DNA of 64,000 bases, taken from the NCBI RefSeq assembly GCF_019931145.1, contig NZ_JAIOUV010000003.1, positions 1 through 64,000 on the forward strand, given 5' to 3'. This document shows, piece after piece, positions 44,605 to 54,309 of this stretch; positions within the stretch are counted from its first letter, which is position 1; each line of letters opens with the position of its first letter. The translations under genes and the position numbers were made by a program. This DNA comes from Marinicella meishanensis. GTDB lineage: Bacteria > Pseudomonadota > Gammaproteobacteria > Xanthomonadales > Marinicellaceae. Under the pieces are notes generated by a model, which saw only the letters and a program-made list of their open reading frames with translations, was not told the origin of the DNA and ran no database searches.

Positions 44605-44960
44605 TGGCAGATGACGACATCAACCCACAGGTCAGGCGTTGGCTGGCCTGTTGGCAAAACGGCCGACTGGATGAGTTGCCGATTGCCGATGATTTTCAGC
44701 ACACCAGCCCCTTTGGTACCATCGCAGACAAAGCCAGGTACCTGTCGATCGTGGGCAAAAACCAGGCTGATTTTTTGGACAACACATTCACGGTATTGGT
44801 GCAGTTACAACAAGGTGATTGCGTGTGTGTGCAATTCGAACAAAACAACCACAGCACCGGACTGCAAATGGTGGTGTGTGAGTGGTACCAATTGCAAGAC
44901 GGGCTGATTCAATCCATCCAGTCCTTTTACAATGTGGGTGATGCCGAAATCAAAGGTTGA
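44601..44960 (+). CDS. SnoaL/NTF2-like protein
   Basis: Small 119-residue protein with the NTF2-like cone fold pattern: helix VRRWLACWQNGRLDELPIADDFQHTSPFG, then alternating strands ending VVCEWYQLQDGLIQSIQSFYNVGD. Such proteins can be isomerases, hydrolases or binding subunits; no catalytic residues stand out. It is coupled to the gene at 44290, and the GST gene follows after 72 bases. Confidence 0.75.
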   Translation: MMADDDINPQVRRWLACWQNGRLDELPIADDFQHTSPFGTIADKARYLSIVGKNQADFLDNTFTVLVQLQQGDCVCVQFEQNNHSTGLQMVVCEWYQLQDGLIQSIQSFYNVGDAEIKG

Positions 44961-45032
44961 CCCACCCCCTGATTCACGGCAGTCAACAGCCTGACAATGC
45001 TAAGATGTTGGTTTTCATTGTCGAAGACCATC

Positions 45033-45707
45033 ATGATCACTGTCCACCACCTGAATAACTCCCGTTCGCAACGCATTTTGTGGTTGTTGGAAGAACTGGG
45101 GGTGCCGTATGAAATTGAATTTTATCAACGCGATGCCGACACCCAGCTGGCCCCGGAGTCGCTGAATAAAATCCACCCACTGGGAAAATCTCCAGTGGTC
45201 ACCGATGGCGATGCGGTGTTGGCCGAGTCGGGGGCGATCATTGACCATTTGGGACATGCTTATGGCGATGGGCAATGGGTGCCGCGCCGCAACAGCAAAA
45301 AATACCGCCCCTATATGTACTGGTTGCATTATGCCGAAGGCTCCTTGATGTCACCCTTGTTGTTGAAACTGGTGTTTGATAAGGTCAAAACCAGCCCCAT
45401 GCCGTTTTTTGTAAAACCGATTGCCAAAGCCATTGCCAACAAAGTGATGGATGGATTTGTCACACCCAACATCAAGAAACATTTCCAATATGTGGAAGAC
45501 CACTTGGCCCAGCATGCTTATTTTGCCGGCGAGGCCATCACCGGGGCCGACATCCAAATGTCATTCCCGCTGGAGGCCAGCGTGGCGCGGGGCATTTTGA
45601 ACGAGCAATCCCATCCGCACATCGTGCGCTTTGTGCAGGCTTTTCAGGCCCGTCCGGCTTACCAACGGGCACTGGAAAAGGGTGGGGACTACGATTATTC
45701 TGACTGA
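45033..45707 (+). CDS. Glutathione S-transferase
   Basis: Cytosolic GST of 224 residues. The ATG at 45033 starts MITVHHLNNSRSQRILWLLEELGVPYE; an upstream in-frame ATG (44997) lacks homology. NSRSQRILWLLEE supplies the N-terminal active-site Ser region, LGKSPVVTDGDAVLAESGAIIDHL the cis-Pro and GSH-binding part, and AGEAITGADIQMSFPLE the C-terminal helical domain. Substrate unknown. Confidence 0.9.
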   Translation: MITVHHLNNSRSQRILWLLEELGVPYEIEFYQRDADTQLAPESLNKIHPLGKSPVVTDGDAVLAESGAIIDHLGHAYGDGQWVPRRNSKKYRPYMYWLHYAEGSLMSPLLLKLVFDKVKTSPMPFFVKPIAKAIANKVMDGFVTPNIKKHFQYVEDHLAQHAYFAGEAITGADIQMSFPLEASVARGILNEQSHPHIVRFVQAFQARPAYQRALEKGGDYDYSD

Positions 45708-45733
45708 TCGACGTTTGCCTGCCTGCTGGGGGT

Positions 45734-45761
45734 TTGCAGCGGCTGTCGCACGCGGTATGAT
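45734..45761 (+). promoter_or_regulatory. Promoter of trpE
   Basis: TTGCAG (45734-45739), a 16-base spacer and TATGAT (45756-45761) lie 40 bases before trpE. The leader is too short for a classical trp attenuator peptide. Confidence 0.6.
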
Positions 45762-45801
45762 AGCGCCTCCGGTAAGCAGATAAAACACCCACCCAGTCAG
45801 C

Positions 45802-47274
45802 ATGAAACAAGAACAGTTCCAGCAATTGGCCGCACAAGGCCACAACCGCATTCCCTTGTATCGCTGCGTGTCAGCGGATTTGGACACCCCTTTGAGTGCC
45901 TGGCTGAAGCTGGCCAATGGCAAACACACGTTCCTCTTGGAATCGGTGGAAGGCGGGGCACAATGGGGGCGCTATTCAATCATTGGTTTGTCAGCCAACT
46001 TCCGCTTTGAGGTGCATGGCCGGCGCTTTCGTGAGTATGCTTATGACACCTTGGTGGATGAGTACGAAGTCGATGATGTGCTGCAACAAGTGGAAGTGAT
46101 CAAGGCCCGCTATCAAGTGCCCGAAATCGACGAATTGCCAGCCTTCAATGGCGGTCTGGTTGGGTATTTCGGTTACGAAATCATCGAACAAATCGAAGCC
46201 AAGCTCAAAGGCCTGGCACCCGAAGACCGTTTGCACATCCCTGACATTCACATGATGTTGGCCGAAGACATCGCGGTGTTTGACAACCTGGCTGGCAAGG
46301 TCTGGTTGATCGTGCATGTGGACCCCAGTGAGGATCTGGCTTATGAAAAAGGCAGTAAGCGTTTACAGGACCTGACCCACCGCCTGCGTTCGGGTACCAC
46401 CGGTTATGCCGAAATGATCAACCCCAACAGCATCAACACCACTGATTTTAAAACCGGTTTCACCCGTGAAGAATTCGATGTTGCCATTGATCGCTGCAAA
46501 GCCTACATTGAATCTGGTGACATCATGCAAGTGGTGTTGTCACAACGGATTTCCACCCAATTCAATGCCCGCCCACTGGATGTGTATCGGGCTTTGCGGG
46601 CCTCCAACCCCAGCCCATACATGTATTTCATGGATTTCGGTGGCTACCAAGTGGTCGGATCTTCGCCCGAAGTACTGGTGCGCCGCATGGGCGATGAAGT
46701 GACCCTGCGTCCGATTGCCGGCACCCGGCCGCGGGGCATAACCCCGGCAGAAGACCGCGCCCTGGAACAGGACTTGTTGAATGATCCCAAGGAAATTGCC
46801 GAACATTTGATGTTGATTGACCTGGGTCGCAATGACGTTGGTCGCATCGCCCAGATCGGTTCGGTGGTGCTGCAAGACAAGATGATCATCGAGCATTACT
46901 CCCATGTGATGCACATCGTGTCGGAGATTCGCGGTCAGTTACAAGCCGGGAAATCCAACGCCGACATCATCAAAGCGGTGTTTCCCGCCGGCACCTTGTC
47001 CGGTGCGGCCAAAGTGCGGGCCATGGAAGTGATCGCCGAGTTGGAAAAAGTCAAACGCAATGTGTATGCCGGTGCCGTGGGTTATTGGGGCTGGCATGGC
47101 GATATGGACATGGCCATCGCCATCCGCACCGCGGTGATCAAAGACCAAGAGCTGCATGTGCAGGCCGGTGCCGGCATTGTGGCTGACAGCACCGCAGATA
47201 ATGAATGGCAGGAAATCATGAACAAATCCAAAGCGGTGTTCCGCGCCGTGGAGCAAGCCACCCGCGGTTTGTGA
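45802..47274 (+). CDS. trpE: Anthranilate synthase component I
   Basis: Converts chorismate to anthranilate with ammonia from TrpG. The 490-residue protein has the tryptophan feedback motif LLES (45-48), GGLVGYFGYE, and the chorismate-binding region VVLSQRISTQF, PIAGTRPRG, LGRNDVGRIA, HIVSEI and AGAGIVADS. Its partner trpG is separated from it by a TonB-dependent receptor gene, which breaks the usual trpEG adjacency. Confidence 0.96.
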   Translation: MKQEQFQQLAAQGHNRIPLYRCVSADLDTPLSAWLKLANGKHTFLLESVEGGAQWGRYSIIGLSANFRFEVHGRRFREYAYDTLVDEYEVDDVLQQVEVIKARYQVPEIDELPAFNGGLVGYFGYEIIEQIEAKLKGLAPEDRLHIPDIHMMLAEDIAVFDNLAGKVWLIVHVDPSEDLAYEKGSKRLQDLTHRLRSGTTGYAEMINPNSINTTDFKTGFTREEFDVAIDRCKAYIESGDIMQVVLSQRISTQFNARPLDVYRALRASNPSPYMYFMDFGGYQVVGSSPEVLVRRMGDEVTLRPIAGTRPRGITPAEDRALEQDLLNDPKEIAEHLMLIDLGRNDVGRIAQIGSVVLQDKMIIEHYSHVMHIVSEIRGQLQAGKSNADIIKAVFPAGTLSGAAKVRAMEVIAELEKVKRNVYAGAVGYWGWHGDMDMAIAIRTAVIKDQELHVQAGAGIVADSTADNEWQEIMNKSKAVFRAVEQATRGL

Positions 47275-47493
47275 ACCCGTGCTGTCTGGCGGGTGAAAGG
47301 GATGGCGCCTCAAGCTGTTTACGTCTGAAAGCTTTCGTGCATTAAATTAGTCCATTTATGCATTGTAATCATGGTCGCTATCACCTATATTTGTTGCGCT
47401 CACTGCCTGTTGTGCAGGCTTGGCGTTGGTCAAATGAATGTGGGTGAATAAACAAAAATAAATCAATCAATCAAGCAACTCAGAGGGTTTAAA

Positions 47494-50388
47494 ATGAAAA
47501 ATCAATTCAAGCGCACCAAGCTTGCGTCTGCTCTGTGTATCGGATTATCAACGGCCTTGGCACCATCCATGGTGCTGGCCCAAGCTGACGATTCCGTTGA
47601 GGAATTGGGCAAGGTACAAGTCACCGGTTCACGCATTCGCCAATCACAAATCGAGGGCATCGAGCCCACCCAAACCATCACCCGTGAGGACATCGACCGT
47701 TCCGGTTTGACTTCTGTGGGTGACATCCTGCAACAGTTGACTCAATCCGGTTCAGCCATCAACACCCGTTTCAACTCCAGTGGTAACTTCGGTTTTCCAT
47801 CCAATGGTGGCGGTATTGGCGCTGGTTCAACCCGGGTTGACATGCGCCATTTGGACAGCAGCCGGGTGCTGGTGTTGGTGGATGGCTTGCGCTGGGTGGC
47901 CGGCAGTTCAGCCTCTGGGGTCAGTAATGCGGTGGACATGAACACCATTCCGGTGGGCATCATTGAGCGCATTGACATTTTGAAAGACGGCGCCTCATCC
48001 ATTTACGGTGCCGACGCCATTGCTGGCGTGGTGAACATCATCACCAAAGACGCCATGCAAGGCGGGCAGGCCCGGTTGTATGCCGGGGCGTTTGATGAAG
48101 GTGACGGAGAAACCGGCAGCTTTGATCTGACCTTTGGCACGCAAACCGACAAAATTGACATGATCTTCAATGTTGGCTACACCGACCAACAAGAAGTGTC
48201 GGCCGCCGACCGGGTGTTGTCAGCGGTACCCAAACCCTTTACTGGCGTTACGCGCGGCAGTTCGGGTACACCCCAAGGCCGGTTTTTGTTGACCGATGCC
48301 TTGGGCAACCAAATCAACTGCACCATCAATGATGGTGTGACTGGCATGCCGTTTTATGATGCCAACTCGCCATGCAGCGGTGATGATTTCCATCCATTCA
48401 CCGATGATGATCGTTTCAACTACGCCCAATTCAATTATTATGTGACCCCATCCAAGCGGTCCAACATATTTGGTAAGGTGGATGTGGAATTGACCGACAA
48501 CATCTCTTGGCACATCAAAGGGGTGTACAACAACCGCAAATCAACCAACCAGGCGGCGCCAGAGCCGATCTTCATTGGTCCATTTGCCGGTGCCGGTGCG
48601 ATTGCTGACAACATCATCATTGACGCCACCAACCCCTACAACCCATTCGGCATCAACTTGTTTGAAGACGGCTTTGGTTTCATCGGTCGCCGACCATTGG
48701 AAGCCGGCCCACGGATCTTCAATCAAGACGTCGACACGTTCTACTTCTCCACCGGTTTGGAAGGTTCATTCAATGCGGCTGATCGCACCTGGTATTGGGA
48801 TGTGAATGGTTTGTATGGTAAGAACCAAGCGTCACAACGCAAAACGGGGGCCTTGAACATCGCCCGCATCGCCACGGCGTTGGGACCTTTGAGCGAGTGT
48901 GAAAACACCCCAGGCTGTGTGCCATTGAACCTGTTCGGTGGTCAAGGCAGTGGCGGTGGTTCCATCACGCCTGAAATGTTGAACTACATCTCATTCATCC
49001 AACAAGACAGCTCCGAGCAAGAATTGACCGATTTCACCGCCAACATTTCTGGTGACTTGGTTGAATTGCCTGCCGGTCCCTTGTCGGTGGCCGTCGGTTA
49101 TGAGTACCGCAAGAAGTCGGGTTTCTTCCAACCCGATCCCATCGTGGTGGCCGGTGAAAGTAATGGCGTTCCTGCCAGCCCAACCGCTGGTGAGTTCAGC
49201 GTCGATGAATTGTATGCTGAATTCTTGATTCCGGTGTTGGCCGATCGTCCGGGTGCCGAATTGTTGGACTTCTCAGTGGCATTCCGCAGCTCCGATTACA
49301 GCACTTCGGGTTCTGACACCACCGGTAAAGTGGGCTTCAAGTACATGCCGACTGAAAACCTGATGTTCCGTGGCACCTTCGCCGAAGGTTTGCGGGCACC
49401 ATCGATCGGTGAGTTGTTCGGCACCCAAGCGCGATTTGATGCGCAGTTGAACGACCCTTGTAACTCCGATGCCAACGGTGTGATCCCGGCTTTGCCAGGC
49501 TGTGCCGGCATCCCGGCCGGATACCAACAAGCCAATCCGCAGATCTCCACCGTGACCGGGGGTAACCCAAACCTGTCACCAGAAGAAGCCGAAACCCTGA
49601 CTTTGGGTGTGGTTTACTCGCCAGAGTGGGCCGATGACACCAGCTGGTCTTCCAGCCTGGACTTTGAGGTGACTTATTACGACATCGAAGTGGAAGGTGC
49701 GATTCAAGCGGTGGATGCGCAATTCATCTTGAACCGCTGTGCACAGGATCCGAGCTATGTGTTGTGTTCTTCATTCAACCGTGACAGCTTCGGTAACATC
49801 CAAAACTTCAGCACGCAGCTGACCAACATCGGTGGCATCGAAACCAACGGTGTGGATGTCAACATGACTTGGACATCGCCGCAGTTTGACTGGGGTTTTG
49901 TGCAAGCCACCTGGAACAACTCATTCGTCAATCAATTCGACGAGCTGAACCCGGCTGACACCCCATCTGGTTTTGCCCCCCGTGATTTGGATGGCATAGA
50001 AACCAATGACTCGGGCATTCCCAACTGGAATTCCAACCTGTACACCACGTTCAATGTGCGGGACTGGAAATTCATCTGGGGCACCCGTCACGTCGGTGGC
50101 TTGCAAGAAGCCTGTAGTGACTTCTTGGACGGCTCACCCAATGGCTTGGCTGAGTTGGGTCTGTGTTCAGATCCGGCCAACCGTTTGAACCGTTTGGGCA
50201 GCACCACCTATCATGATCTGCAAGTGATCTTCCCTGAGTGGAATCGGGTGCAATTGGAGGCTGGCATCAACAACGTCACCGACAAACGCCCACCCACCTG
50301 TTTCAGTTGTTCTCTGAATGGCTATGACCCATCCACCTATGATGGCGAAGGTCAATTTGGCTACGTTCGGGCCACGATTGATTTTTGA
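47494..50388 (+). CDS. TonB-dependent outer-membrane receptor (Oar-like)
   Basis: Outer-membrane active transporter of 964 residues. A signal peptide ([30 protein letters not shown]) is followed by a plug domain ([78 protein letters not shown]). A long barrel follows with [18 protein letters not shown] and [16 protein letters not shown], ending [12 protein letters not shown]. The ligand is unknown; close relatives import peptides or glycans. It has its own ~220-base upstream region and a terminator, so it is a separate unit inside the trp cluster. Confidence 0.94.
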   Translation: MKNQFKRTKLASALCIGLSTALAPSMVLAQADDSVEELGKVQVTGSRIRQSQIEGIEPTQTITREDIDRSGLTSVGDILQQLTQSGSAINTRFNSSGNFGFPSNGGGIGAGSTRVDMRHLDSSRVLVLVDGLRWVAGSSASGVSNAVDMNTIPVGIIERIDILKDGASSIYGADAIAGVVNIITKDAMQGGQARLYAGAFDEGDGETGSFDLTFGTQTDKIDMIFNVGYTDQQEVSAADRVLSAVPKPFTGVTRGSSGTPQGRFLLTDALGNQINCTINDGVTGMPFYDANSPCSGDDFHPFTDDDRFNYAQFNYYVTPSKRSNIFGKVDVELTDNISWHIKGVYNNRKSTNQAAPEPIFIGPFAGAGAIADNIIIDATNPYNPFGINLFEDGFGFIGRRPLEAGPRIFNQDVDTFYFSTGLEGSFNAADRTWYWDVNGLYGKNQASQRKTGALNIARIATALGPLSECENTPGCVPLNLFGGQGSGGGSITPEMLNYISFIQQDSSEQELTDFTANISGDLVELPAGPLSVAVGYEYRKKSGFFQPDPIVVAGESNGVPASPTAGEFSVDELYAEFLIPVLADRPGAELLDFSVAFRSSDYSTSGSDTTGKVGFKYMPTENLMFRGTFAEGLRAPSIGELFGTQARFDAQLNDPCNSDANGVIPALPGCAGIPAGYQQANPQISTVTGGNPNLSPEEAETLTLGVVYSPEWADDTSWSSSLDFEVTYYDIEVEGAIQAVDAQFILNRCAQDPSYVLCSSFNRDSFGNIQNFSTQLTNIGGIETNGVDVNMTWTSPQFDWGFVQATWNNSFVNQFDELNPADTPSGFAPRDLDGIETNDSGIPNWNSNLYTTFNVRDWKFIWGTRHVGGLQEACSDFLDGSPNGLAELGLCSDPANRLNRLGSTTYHDLQVIFPEWNRVQLEAGINNVTDKRPPTCFSCSLNGYDPSTYDGEGQFGYVRATIDF

Positions 50389-50414
50389 TCTGGTTCGCAC
50401 ACAGCGAAAGCTTG

Positions 50415-50446
50415 AAAAAAACGGCCTCATTGAGGCCGTTTTTTCG
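50415..50446 (+). terminator. Intrinsic terminator after the TonB-dependent receptor
   Basis: AAAACGGCCTCA and GAGGCCGTTTTTT form a long stem with a tiny loop and a T tail. It isolates the receptor transcript from trpG. Confidence 0.9.
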
Positions 50447-50499
50447 TTTCACCCCCTGGTTTTTTTCGTTACAATGCCCTTTTTGACCGGATGCAACAG

Positions 50500-51084
50500 A
50501 TGTTGTTGATGCTTGATAACTACGATTCGTTTACCTACAACCTGGTGCAATACTTTGGTGAGTTGAATTGCGAGGTTCAGGTTTACCGCAATGACGAGAT
50601 CACAGTGGCCGAAGCCCTGGCCTTGAAACCCGATCACGTGGTGATTTCACCGGGTCCAAGGAATCCGGACAAAGCCGGCATCTCCATGGAATTGATCGAA
50701 GCCTGTGCTGGCAACATCCCGTTGTTGGGGGTGTGTTTGGGGCACCAATCGATTGGCCAGGTGTTCGGTGGCCAAGTGATCGCGGCCAAAACCATTATGC
50801 ACGGAAAAATATCGGCGGTGCACCACCACAGCAACGACGTATTCAGTGGCTTGGCTGCCCCGTTCAATGCCACCCGCTACCATTCTTTGGTGGTAGACCG
50901 CGACAGCTTGCCTGATTGTCTGGAGATCACCGCCTGGACCGAGACGCCCGATGGCCAATTCGATGAAATCATGGGTTTCAGGCACAAAGAATACGCCATT
51001 TCCGGGGTGCAATTTCATCCCGAAAGTATTTTGACCGAACACGGCCATCAGATGCTGCAAAACTTTTTGACCCAAACCCGCTGA
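50500..51084 (+). CDS. trpG: Anthranilate synthase component II (glutamine amidotransferase)
   Basis: Provides ammonia from glutamine to TrpE; may also serve PabB. The 194-residue protein starts [18 protein letters not shown]; an ATG three codons upstream (50491) is also in frame. Class I amidotransferase residues are visible: C79 in GVCLGHQS and the HPES segment near the C-terminus. The oxyanion loop reads SPGPRNP. A TACAAT about 25 bases upstream may be its promoter, as the preceding receptor gene ends in a terminator. Confidence 0.94.
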   Translation: MLLMLDNYDSFTYNLVQYFGELNCEVQVYRNDEITVAEALALKPDHVVISPGPRNPDKAGISMELIEACAGNIPLLGVCLGHQSIGQVFGGQVIAAKTIMHGKISAVHHHSNDVFSGLAAPFNATRYHSLVVDRDSLPDCLEITAWTETPDGQFDEIMGFRHKEYAISGVQFHPESILTEHGHQMLQNFLTQTR

Positions 51085-51102
51085 CCCAACCGAGGACTGA
51101 CC

Positions 51103-52143
51103 ATGTTCAAAACACCGATTCAAACTGCCCTGGACTTACTGGGTGAGAGAAAACCATTGCGCACCGGTCAAATGACCGCTGTGATGAATCAAATCATGGA
51201 TGGTGCCGCCACCCCAGCCCAAATCGGTGGTTTGTTGATGGCCCTGAAGCTCAATGGTGAATCGGTGCGGTTGATCACTGAAGCGGCCACGGTGATGCGC
51301 GAACGGGCACTGAAAGTTGAGGTCAGTCCAGAACACTTGATTGACACCTGTGGCACCGGTGGTGATGGGGTGGGGATTTTCAATGTGTCCACCGCGGTGG
51401 CGTTCATTGCCGCCGCGGCTGGCTGTCGGGTGGCCAAGCACGGCAACCGCTCGGTCTCTTCGTCGACGGGCTCGGCCGATGTGTTGGAAGCGGCGGGCAT
51501 GAACTTGAACCTGACGCCCGAGCAAGTGGCCGCTTGTATCGACCGCTTCAACATTGGCTTTTTGTTCGCGCCGGCTCACCACGGTGCCACCAAACATGCG
51601 GTGGGGCCGCGCAAAGAGTTGGCCGTGCGCACCATGTTCAATTTATTGGGACCCTTGACCAACCCCGCCGATACACCGTTTCAGGTGATGGGCATCTTTG
51701 CCAAGCAATGGGTGCGCACCGCCGCCGAAGTGCTCAAAGAGTTGGGCTCGAAACACGTCATGGTGTTGCATTCAGATGACGGCATGGATGAAATATCATT
51801 GGCCGCACCCACCCATGTGGCCGAACTCAAAGCAGGCGAAGTCAACGAATACACCATTCAACCCGAAGATTTTGGCATCCAACAGCAAGCCATTGATGAC
51901 TTGGTGGTGGCCGATGCCGACCAAAGTTTGGCTTTGATCCAACAGGCTTTGACCGGCCAATCGGGGCCGGCTGCCGACATCCTGGCGCTGAATGCCGGGG
52001 CCGCCATTTACGTGGCAGGCAAGGCCGATGACATGGCCGGCGGGGTGACCCAAGCCCAAGCCATCATACAATCGGGCACCGCATGGGACTTGCTGCAAGC
52101 GCTGGCCGTGCATACCCAATCGCTGCAGGCAGGTGACGCATGA
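51103..52143 (+). CDS. trpD: Anthranilate phosphoribosyltransferase
   Basis: Transfers phosphoribose from PRPP to anthranilate. The 346-residue protein has the PRPP motif GTGGDG (84-89), KHGNRSVSSSTGSADVLEA, and HHGATKHAVGPRKELAVRTMFNLLGPLTNP. It is 18 bases after trpG and overlaps trpC by 4 bases (ATGA). Confidence 0.97.
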   Translation: MFKTPIQTALDLLGERKPLRTGQMTAVMNQIMDGAATPAQIGGLLMALKLNGESVRLITEAATVMRERALKVEVSPEHLIDTCGTGGDGVGIFNVSTAVAFIAAAAGCRVAKHGNRSVSSSTGSADVLEAAGMNLNLTPEQVAACIDRFNIGFLFAPAHHGATKHAVGPRKELAVRTMFNLLGPLTNPADTPFQVMGIFAKQWVRTAAEVLKELGSKHVMVLHSDDGMDEISLAAPTHVAELKAGEVNEYTIQPEDFGIQQQAIDDLVVADADQSLALIQQALTGQSGPAADILALNAGAAIYVAGKADDMAGGVTQAQAIIQSGTAWDLLQALAVHTQSLQAGDA

Positions 52144-52973
52144 GTGCCGCCCAGTCCGCCGCCAAAGGCAATGTGTTGGATCGCATCGTGGCCACCAAAC
52201 GAGAGGAAGTGGCCGCCGGCAAACAACAACAAACTTTGGCTGATTTGGCCGCCTTGATCGCCCAGCAAGAACCCCCGCGCGGTTTTGCACAGGCCCTGGA
52301 AAGCCGCTTGCAATCGGGTCAAATGGCGGTCATTGCCGAAGCCAAAAAGGCCTCGCCTTCCAAGGGCGTGATTCGTGCCGACTTTGATCCGGTGGCCATC
52401 GCCCGATCATATCAGCGGGGTGGTGCCGCATGTTTATCGGTGTTGACCGATGAACAGTACTTCCAGGGCCACGATGATTATTTGCGGGCGGTCAAACAAG
52501 CGGTGTCGTTACCGATCCTGCGCAAAGATTTCATGATTGACCCCTGGCAGATTCACCAGTCACGGGCGATGGGGGCCGATTGTGTGCTGCTGATTGTGGC
52601 TTGTTTGGATGATGACACCTTGCACGAACTGTATCAGCTGGCATTGGAGTTGGGCATGGATGTGTTGATGGAGGTGCATGACGAGGCTGAATTGCAACGG
52701 GCCATGCAAACCCAATGCCGTTTGTTGGGCATCAACAACCGCAACCTCAAGACTTTCGACACCAGTTTGGAAACCAGTGCCCGCTTGCGGCAGATCATCG
52801 GGCAAACAGCCAATTTCCCCCACACCGTGATCAGTGAAAGCGGCATCCACACCTCGGTCGATGTGCAGTTCCTGCAAGGGCATGACATCGGGGCGTTTTT
52901 GATTGGTGAGTCCTTGATGCGGCATGCCGACCCTGGTGACGGTTTGAAACGCTTACTGTCAGATCAAGCATGA
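52140..52973 (+). CDS. trpC: Indole-3-glycerol phosphate synthase
   Basis: Closes the indole ring from carboxyphenylamino-deoxyribulose phosphate. The 277-residue TIM barrel has the catalytic region VIAEAKKASPSKGVIR, LSVLTDEQYFQG, LPILRKDFMIDPWQI, and LGINNRNLKTFDTSLETS. It lacks a fused PRAI (trpF) domain. It overlaps trpD and mtnN by 4 bases each. Confidence 0.97.
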   Translation: MSAAQSAAKGNVLDRIVATKREEVAAGKQQQTLADLAALIAQQEPPRGFAQALESRLQSGQMAVIAEAKKASPSKGVIRADFDPVAIARSYQRGGAACLSVLTDEQYFQGHDDYLRAVKQAVSLPILRKDFMIDPWQIHQSRAMGADCVLLIVACLDDDTLHELYQLALELGMDVLMEVHDEAELQRAMQTQCRLLGINNRNLKTFDTSLETSARLRQIIGQTANFPHTVISESGIHTSVDVQFLQGHDIGAFLIGESLMRHADPGDGLKRLLSDQA

Positions 52974-53662
52974 GCCGCATTGGCATCATCGGGGCCATGC
53001 ACCCCGAATGCGAGTTCCTGCGGACGCAATTGACCGCGACACAACACAGCCAATACTTGAACATCAAAATTTGTCACGGTCAATGGGCCGGCCATGCCGT
53101 GTGTTTATTGGAGTCTGGCATTGGTAAAGTCAACGCCACTCTGGCGGCCGAATGGTTGGCCCGAGAGTTTGCCCCCGATTTGGTGATCAACACCGGTTCA
53201 GCCGGTGGCATCAGACCGGGTGCTCAGGTCGGTGACTTTGTGTTTGCTGATCGGGTCTGCCACCATGACATTGACATCAGTCCCATTGGATTTGCCTTTG
53301 GTGAATTGCCCGAGTTGCCGGTGTATTATCCTGTGCCTGAGCGCTGGTTGGCTTTGTTGGTCCAGGTGGCCGATGCCTTGCACGAAAACCACCATGTGGG
53401 GACCATTGCCACCGGCGAATCATTCATTTATCACGGCGACCAAGTGAGCACCATCCAACACCGCTTCGATCAGGTGTTGGCGTGTGAAATGGAAGCCGCT
53501 GCCGTGGCCCAGGTGTGCCACTTGCATGGCTTGGATTTTTTATTGATCAGGAATCTGTCTGATGTGGCCGGTGCGGCGGCACCAGAGAATTTCACCCAAT
53601 TCATTGAACAAGCTGGGCGCAAGTCGACCGAGTTGGTGTTGGCCTTGATCGAAGCCATCTAG
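52970..53662 (+). CDS. mtnN: 5'-methylthioadenosine/S-adenosylhomocysteine nucleosidase
   Basis: Hydrolyses MTA and SAH to adenine plus the thioribose sugar. The 230-residue protein has IGIIGAMHPECEFL, LLESGIGKVNATLAA, GSAGGI, and CEMEAAAVAQVC with the ribose-binding Glu, plus RNLSDVAG with the catalytic Asp. It is coupled to trpC by a 4-base overlap, so it shares the trp transcript, an unusual link. Confidence 0.93.
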   Translation: MSRIGIIGAMHPECEFLRTQLTATQHSQYLNIKICHGQWAGHAVCLLESGIGKVNATLAAEWLAREFAPDLVINTGSAGGIRPGAQVGDFVFADRVCHHDIDISPIGFAFGELPELPVYYPVPERWLALLVQVADALHENHHVGTIATGESFIYHGDQVSTIQHRFDQVLACEMEAAAVAQVCHLHGLDFLLIRNLSDVAGAAAPENFTQFIEQAGRKSTELVLALIEAI

Positions 53663-53716
53663 GGCGTGTTAACGGGCCCAAGTGAGCGCCCTTGATTTGG
53701 CGCAGTCAAGCTGCGC
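53661..53716. repeat. Paired hairpins after mtnN, related to MITE end
   Basis: AGGGCG (53661-53666) pairs with CGCCCT (53687-53692). Next, GCGCAG-TCAAG-CTGCGC (53700-53716) forms a perfect hairpin. The first 14 bases, AGGGCGTGTTAACG, differ from the MITE end at 41744 (AGGGCCTGTTAACA) at two positions. It may be a relic of the same element or a structured 3' end for the trp transcript. No T-run follows, so it is not a classic intrinsic terminator. Confidence 0.5.
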
Positions 53717-53726
53717 TGGCAAACAA

Positions 53727-54101
53727 TCAGTTCAAATTAGACAATTCGAACAATTCTTTGTAGCGTTCCACGTAATAAATGTCTCGCAGCGGCTCGGCAC
53801 CTTGTACCCGTTGCTGGCAATAACCATTTCGGGTACAGCGCCAACGTTCTTGAGTGCCCGATACCAGGGTCAAATCAAACAGGTAATCGAAACTCAAATC
53901 GGCCTGCACATCATCGACGTCTTGTCGGTTGTAAAACATGGCCGCGATTTCTTTCAGTTGTTCCGGGTCTTCGGTGTCCAGCACCGTGGTGAAGCGTTCG
54001 TCAAAGGCTTTGAAGTGGGTGAGTTCGGGGTGGCTTTCGCCACAGGCGCTGAGCAGCAGCGTGGCGGTTACCAAGGTGAGGGTGGTTCGATTTTTTTTCA
54101 T
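53727..54101 (-). CDS. Small lipoprotein, unknown
   Basis: Unrecognised 124-residue protein. The signal MKKNRTTLTLVTATLLLSAC ends in the lipobox LSAC. The mature part is acidic and helical (HFKAFDERFTTVLDTEDPEQLKEIAAMFYN) and then carries a CxxxxxC pair (RWRCTRNGYCQQRV). It lies divergent from the YihY gene and convergent with mtnN. No function can be assigned. Confidence 0.75.
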   Translation of the reverse strand: MKKNRTTLTLVTATLLLSACGESHPELTHFKAFDERFTTVLDTEDPEQLKEIAAMFYNRQDVDDVQADLSFDYLFDLTLVSGTQERWRCTRNGYCQQRVQGAEPLRDIYYVERYKELFELSNLN

Positions 54102-54309
54102 GGCAATACCTTTGCAGTCACGTTACTTACACTGAAAGGTCTTTGAAACACACACTGAAGGTCATTAGGTGATGTGTTCTCAAGCCCCCCAGCTAACACA
54201 CACAATTAATATAGCACAATTGCCTGGCGAACACAATTGAACGTTTCTGTACCACAATGAATTCCATAGACTCACAGCATTTTTCTCTCAACTTGTAACT
54301 TGGTGGGAG

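Noticed and set aside
44290-44960. Single gene broken by a frameshift
   Set aside because: The two frames overlap by a 4-base ATGA junction and encode unrelated folds, so they are two coupled genes.
45762-45801. trp leader peptide and attenuator before trpE
   Set aside because: Only about 40 bases separate the likely promoter from trpE, too short for a Trp-rich leader peptide and terminator.
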